A DNA stretch of 26,866 nt from DASRIA01 sp038203635 (lineage in GTDB: Bacteria; Actinomycetota; Thermoleophilia; Solirubrobacterales; JBBDJG01), in the NCBI GenBank assembly GCA_038203635.1, contig JBBRDT010000046.1, positions 1-26,866 on the forward strand, read 5' to 3'. The position numbers and the translations under genes were made by a program. Of the stretch, positions 23,243 through 26,866 are shown piece after piece (the stretch's first letter is position 1; each line of letters opens with the position of its first letter). The notes beneath the pieces are model-generated. The model worked only from the letters and a program-made list of their open reading frames with translations. It did not search any database and was not told the DNA's origin.

Positions 23243-24180
23243 GGCGCGCGCGCCTGGTCGCTCTCGCTGCACTGGCGACTGTGCTCGCCGGCTGCAGCGT
23301 GGGCTCGGACAACCCGCAGGAGGGCAGCGCGGCCCTCACCGTGACACGTGACTTCGGGGCGAAACGTCTCCTGCAGGCGCGCGAGGATCCGGTGCCCGGG
23401 GGCGAGACGGTCCTGCGCTTCCTGTCGCGCAAGGCGGATATCGAAACGCGCTACGGCGGGCGCTTCGTGAACGCGATCGAGGGCGTGCGCTCGCAGGCGG
23501 CGGCAGGGACGCGTCGCGACTGGTTCTACTTCGTGAACGGCATCGAGGCCGACAAGGGCGCGGCCGAACGCAAGGTCCACGCGGGCGACCAAGTGTGGTG
23601 GGACTACCGCGACTGGGGCGCGGCGATGCGCGTGCCCGCGGTGGTCGGCTCCTACCCGGAGCCCTTCCTGCACGGCTCGGACGGGAAGCGCTTTCCGGTC
23701 CGGCTCGACTGCGCGCCCGACGCGAACGAGCAGTGTGACGTCGTTCGTGACCGCCTCGAGAGCGTGGGCATCGAGACGGCCATCGCCGCGGTCGGGACGC
23801 CTGTCGGCAAGGACACGCTACGTGTGGTCGTGGGCGACTGGGCCGACATCCGGCCCGACGGAGCTGCCCGCATGCTCGAGGAGGGACCGGGGAAGAGCGG
23901 CGTCTTCGCCCGCCCGGTGGAGCAGGGCGATGGATTCGACGTCGAGCTGCTCGACGCGAAGGGCCGCACGGTGCGAACCCTCGGCCCGGGAACCGGGCTC
24001 CTGGCCGCGACGCGCTTCGAGGAGCAGCAGCCGACGTGGGTCGTGTCGGGTACCGACACCGCGGGGGTGGACCGGGCCGTCGCGCTGCTCGACCGCGCGA
24101 CACTGCGCAACCGCTTTGCGGTCGCCGCCTCCGGCACGCCGGAGGCGATACCGCTCCCCGTCGATGCCGGCGGCGGATGA
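23239..24180 (+). CDS. DUF4430-domain lipoprotein (putative cobalamin-binding)
   Basis: A 313-aa lipoprotein. The signal ends LAGC with Cys19 as the lipid anchor. A DUF4430 domain covers about 33-126: VTRDFGAKRLLQ, VLRFLSRKADIETRYGG, then the core DWFYFVNGIEADKGAAE and HAGDQVWWDYRDW. The remaining 185 residues form a separate alpha/beta domain (FPVRLDCAPDANEQCDVV, TLRVVVGDWADIRPD, TWVVSGTDTAGVDRAVALLD) not recognised by name, which may bind the ligand or the transporter. Two Cys (DCAPDANEQC) could pair. The GTG start overlaps the previous stop and the end overlaps ecfT as ATGA. It should sit on the outer face of the membrane next to the ECF complex. Confidence 0.87.
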   Translation: MRRARLVALAALATVLAGCSVGSDNPQEGSAALTVTRDFGAKRLLQAREDPVPGGETVLRFLSRKADIETRYGGRFVNAIEGVRSQAAAGTRRDWFYFVNGIEADKGAAERKVHAGDQVWWDYRDWGAAMRVPAVVGSYPEPFLHGSDGKRFPVRLDCAPDANEQCDVVRDRLESVGIETAIAAVGTPVGKDTLRVVVGDWADIRPDGAARMLEEGPGKSGVFARPVEQGDGFDVELLDAKGRTVRTLGPGTGLLAATRFEEQQPTWVVSGTDTAGVDRAVALLDRATLRNRFAVAASGTPEAIPLPVDAGGG

Positions 24181-25124
24181 CGCCGCTCGTGCCGACATAC
24201 CGCGACACCGGGTCGCCGCTGCATGCAACGCGGGCGGGAGTCGCCGCCGCGTTCGCCCTCGCCCCCTGCGTCGCCGCGCTGGTCACTCGCAATCCCCTGA
24301 TGCTTGCAGGGGCCCTCTCGTGCGTGATCACGGCCGGGCTCGCCGCCGGGGTGGGAGCCGAGCTGCGCAGCGCCGCGCGCTTTGCCGTCCCGCTCGCAGT
24401 GATGGTCGCTGCCATCAACCCGCTGGTGTCGCGCGAGGGCCTGACGCTGATCGTGCAAGGGCCGTCCGTGCCGTTGTACGGGACGCTCGACGTGACGCTC
24501 GAGGCCGTCGTGTTCGGTGCCCTCGCGGGCCTGCGGGTGATCGTCATCGTCCTCGCGTTCGCGCTGTACTCGGCGGTCGTCGACCCTGACCGGGTGCTGC
24601 GCGGGCTGAGACGGATCGCGCCCCGCTCCGCACTCACCGCATCGCTTGCCACGCGGATGGTCCCGCTCCTCGCACATGACGCCGAACGCATGCGCGAGGC
24701 CTACGGGCTGCGCGCGGATGCCGTGCTTGCCCACGGCCGGCTCGCCCGGCTGCGACGCGCGGGCACCATGACAAGGGCGCTGGGAGCCGGTGCCCTGGAG
24801 CGGGCGATGGATGCCGCGGCGTCGCTCGAGATGCGCGGTTACGGCGGCCGCGTGCCGGGAAGGCGCGGCGTGCGCGAGCGGTTGCCGTGGTCGCGCGACG
24901 ACCGCGCGTTCGCACTGGCGGCACTCCTGCTCGTGGTGGTACCGGTAGCTGTGCGGCTCTCCGGGGCCGGATGGTTCGATCCCTATCCGACGGTTGCAGC
25001 CGATGCCGGCGCAACGGTCGTCTGCGCGGCGTGCGCGTTGACGGGGATCGCACTCGCGCCGTTCGTGCTCGCCCTGCGCCGTCGCGCTCGCCGCAGCGTC
25101 TATCCGGGACCGGCGCGTGCCTGA
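24177..25124 (+). CDS. ecfT: ECF transporter transmembrane component EcfT (CbiQ-like)
   Basis: A 315-aa membrane protein that couples the ATPases to the substrate-binding S component. Hydrophobic segments are seen at about 20-60, 68-82, 105-133, 245-262 and 278-301. The two cytoplasmic coupling helices carry the Arg motifs that dock into the ATPases: ERMREAYGLRAD (about 170-181) and ASLEMRGYGGR (215-225). Both are close to the CbiQ/EcfT consensus. The true start is the ATG at 24177, overlapping the lipoprotein stop; an earlier in-frame reading from 24036 lies inside that gene and is not supported. It overlaps the ATPase gene by eight bases. Confidence 0.92.
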   Translation: MTPLVPTYRDTGSPLHATRAGVAAAFALAPCVAALVTRNPLMLAGALSCVITAGLAAGVGAELRSAARFAVPLAVMVAAINPLVSREGLTLIVQGPSVPLYGTLDVTLEAVVFGALAGLRVIVIVLAFALYSAVVDPDRVLRGLRRIAPRSALTASLATRMVPLLAHDAERMREAYGLRADAVLAHGRLARLRRAGTMTRALGAGALERAMDAAASLEMRGYGGRVPGRRGVRERLPWSRDDRAFALAALLLVVVPVAVRLSGAGWFDPYPTVAADAGATVVCAACALTGIALAPFVLALRRRARRSVYPGPARA

Positions 25125-26745
25125 CGTGCTGAGCATGAGCGGCGTCACCTATCGCTACCCGGGCGATGGGCGGCCCGCGCTGGCCGACGTCGACCTGGCG
25201 CTTCGCGAGGGCGAGATGACGGTGCTCGCCGGGATGTCGGGCAGTGGGAAATCCACGCTGATGCGCGCGGCCTGCGGGCTCGTCCCACACTTCTTCGGGG
25301 GCGAGATGGCCGGGAGCGTCATGGTCTGCGGGCGCGACACGCGAGAGCACGGGCCCGCCGGCGTCGCCGACGTTGCGGCGATGGTCTTCCAGGACCCCGA
25401 ATCGCAACTGGTGATGAACGGCGTGCGGGCCGAGCTCGAGCTGTCGCTGGAGAGCCGCGGCCACGGCGGCGCCGGCGCTGCACGGGCGGTGGAGGAAGGG
25501 GCGCTCGCGTTCGGGATCGAGGGCCTGCTCGAGCGGCCGATGCGCACGCTGTCCGGGGGAGAGCTGCAGCGGGTGGCGCTTGTCGCGGCGCTGGTGGCCG
25601 GACCCCGGCTGCTTCTGCTGGACGAACCCACGTCGCAACTCGACCCCGTCGCCGGCGAGGAGCTGCTGTCGCAGCTGCGCCGCCTGAACGAGGAGTGGGG
25701 GACGACGGTCCTGATCGGCGAGCACCGGCTCGAACGGTGTCTCGCGGGGGCGGACAGAGTGATCGCGCTCGACCGCGGAGCGGTCGCCTGCGACGGTTCG
25801 CCCGGCGCCTTTCTCGAGTGGGCCGCACGGCATCGCCCGGAGCTCGTACCGCCCGCCGCGCGCATGTTCTCGCTGGCCGGCATCCGGCCGCTCCCGGTCA
25901 CGGTCAAGGAAGCACGCACGCGCCTGCGTGACGTCTCCCTGGTGCGCTCCGCCCCGGAGGCGCAGCCGCGACCCCAGGCGGCGGCCGCGCTTTCCATGAG
26001 TGACGTATGGGTCGAGTTCGGCGACGGGACAGATGCAGGCTCGGTGGCGCTGCGCGGCCTGTCGCTCGATGTGTCGGGTGGCGAGATGGTTGCGCTGCTG
26101 GGTCGCAACGGCGCGGGAAAGAGCACGCTGCTGCGCACCGCAGCGGGGGTTGTCACTGCCGACCGCGGGACGGTCCGCGCGGATGGGGAGGTCGCGCTGC
26201 TGCTGCAGACCCCGTCGGATTACTTCCTGCACGAGCGGGTCGTGGACGAGTTGCCCGACAGCGCCGCAGCTGCGGCGCTGTCGGACCTGGGGTTGGAAGA
26301 CGCCGGGGAGTGCGATCCGCGCGACCTCGCGGGCGGCGCGCGCCAGCGCCTGGCGCTCGGCATCGTGCTGGCGGGGCGCGGGATCGGAGGCGGGCACCCA
26401 CCAGCCCTGGTCGCGCTCGACGAGCCGACTCGCGGTATGGACCAGGCGCGAAAGCGCGAGCTCGCAGAGCGCCTCGGTCGCCTCGCGGCAGCCGGGGCCG
26501 CGGTGCTCGTCGCGACTCACGACATCGAGTTCGCGGCACGCGCATCGCGGCGCTGCGTGCTGCTCGGACGCGGACGCGTGGTGGCCGACGGGCCGACGCG
26601 CGAGGTGCTGTCGGGCGGGCGCTACTTCACCACCGAGGTCGCGCGGGTGCTCGGCCCGGAAGGAAGTGTCGTGCTTGCGGAGGAGGGCGCGTCGATGCTT
26701 ACGAAGGGTCTCGCGTCACAGGCGCGCGACGTGGTGCGTGCATGA
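25117..26745 (+). CDS. ecfA: Fused double ATPase of an ECF transporter (EcfA-EcfA')
   Basis: A 542-aa cytoplasmic protein with two ABC domains. Domain 1: Walker A GMSGSGKST (39-47), Q-loop Gln92, signature LSGGE (145-149), Walker B LLLLDEP (165-171) and His203 (GEHR). Domain 2: Walker A GRNGAGKST (329-337), Q-loop Gln364, signature LAGGA (404-408), Walker B LVALDEP (431-437) and His468 (ATHD). The second signature departs from LSGGQ and an extra GIGGGHPP loop sits before Walker B; part of the helical region after its Q-loop is short. The tail TTEVARVLG is typical of actinobacterial fused EcfA proteins. The GTG start overlaps ecfT, and the end overlaps the next gene as ATGA. Confidence 0.93.
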   Translation: MPDVLSMSGVTYRYPGDGRPALADVDLALREGEMTVLAGMSGSGKSTLMRAACGLVPHFFGGEMAGSVMVCGRDTREHGPAGVADVAAMVFQDPESQLVMNGVRAELELSLESRGHGGAGAARAVEEGALAFGIEGLLERPMRTLSGGELQRVALVAALVAGPRLLLLDEPTSQLDPVAGEELLSQLRRLNEEWGTTVLIGEHRLERCLAGADRVIALDRGAVACDGSPGAFLEWAARHRPELVPPAARMFSLAGIRPLPVTVKEARTRLRDVSLVRSAPEAQPRPQAAAALSMSDVWVEFGDGTDAGSVALRGLSLDVSGGEMVALLGRNGAGKSTLLRTAAGVVTADRGTVRADGEVALLLQTPSDYFLHERVVDELPDSAAAAALSDLGLEDAGECDPRDLAGGARQRLALGIVLAGRGIGGGHPPALVALDEPTRGMDQARKRELAERLGRLAAAGAAVLVATHDIEFAARASRRCVLLGRGRVVADGPTREVLSGGRYFTTEVARVLGPEGSVVLAEEGASMLTKGLASQARDVVRA

Positions 26746-26866
26746 GACGCCCTGTGTCAACCCCTGGCTTCGATCAGTCGAGTGAGGTTGCCGTGGCGAG
26801 CGGGGTCGTAGGGAGCGCCGTCCTGCCAACAGCGCCAGAGCACCCGGCACCAGGCGCGCCCAAGCG
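26742..26866 (+). CDS. Start of a further operon gene, probably the ECF S component (partial)
   Basis: The ATG at 26742 overlaps the ATPase stop as ATGA, as in the other junctions of this operon. The 41 codons visible read MRRPVSTPGFDQSSEVAVAS and continue Ala/Pro-rich to the window edge without a stop. No hydrophobic helix has begun yet. By position an S component (substrate-binding membrane protein) is expected, as the operon otherwise lacks one. The function is inferred from context only. Confidence 0.6.
   Translation, partial: MRRPVSTPGFDQSSEVAVASGVVGSAVLPTAPEHPAPGAPK

Noticed and set aside
24634..26520. Minus-strand open frame of over 600 codons opposite ecfT and ecfA
   Set aside because: Same reasoning: low-complexity Arg/Ala/Pro-rich product antisense to genes with full motif sets.

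Overview
The window comes from a high-GC bacterium. Gene content fits a soil actinobacterium, possibly of the Thermoleophilia/Solirubrobacterales type. This is inferred from GC-rich codon use, tRNAs without an encoded CCA, several apparently leaderless genes, and the mix of secreted, ECF and ABC proteins. It is chromosomal. I see no phage genes, insertion sequences or CRISPR arrays.

Layout. 1-3386: the 5' two-thirds of an exonuclease III gene (xthA, minus strand, cut by the window edge), then rightward singletons: a small membrane-anchored unknown, a 67-aa charged unknown, a PAPS-type sulfotransferase and a secreted right-handed beta-helix protein. 3399-5560: a leftward pair of paralogous FemAB/GNAT-fold acyl- or aminoacyl-transferases joined by an ATGA overlap. 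5586-11312: a carbohydrate-use operon with a GH13 alpha-glucosidase, a sugar-binding lipoprotein, two permeases and an MsmK/UgpC-type ATPase. 11309-13310: a ParB-like nuclease-domain protein and a membrane PAS-PAS sensor with no output domain, both leftward. 13700-18679: three rightward genes, namely a secreted Calx-beta protein, a bitopic membrane protein with two Pro-rich regions, and a GMC oxidoreductase. 18701-18946: tRNA-Leu(CAG) and tRNA-Glu(CTC), separated by a perfect 24-nt palindrome. 19063-19747: a SAM methyltransferase broken by a frameshift inside SAM-binding motif I. 19744-21169: an OsmC-family protein and an AEC-family permease, leftward.

21215-26866 is the most interesting part. 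A cobalamin riboswitch heads a tightly overlapping operon: a 601-aa secreted protein with two DUF4430-like domains, a DUF4430-like lipoprotein, an EcfT transmembrane coupling protein, a fused double EcfA ATPase, and the first codons of a further gene that is probably the S component. DUF4430 resembles the C-terminal domain of animal transcobalamin and intrinsic factor. The operon therefore reads as a vitamin B12 capture-and-import system in which surface transcobalamin-like proteins feed an ECF transporter. The riboswitch and gene order are seen directly; the B12-capture role is inference.

A recurring promoter signature is visible. The hexamer TAGNNT, or more loosely TANNNT, precedes many genes and both tRNAs. 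In several cases it ends 6-7 nt before the start codon with no Shine-Dalgarno sequence, which suggests leaderless mRNAs.
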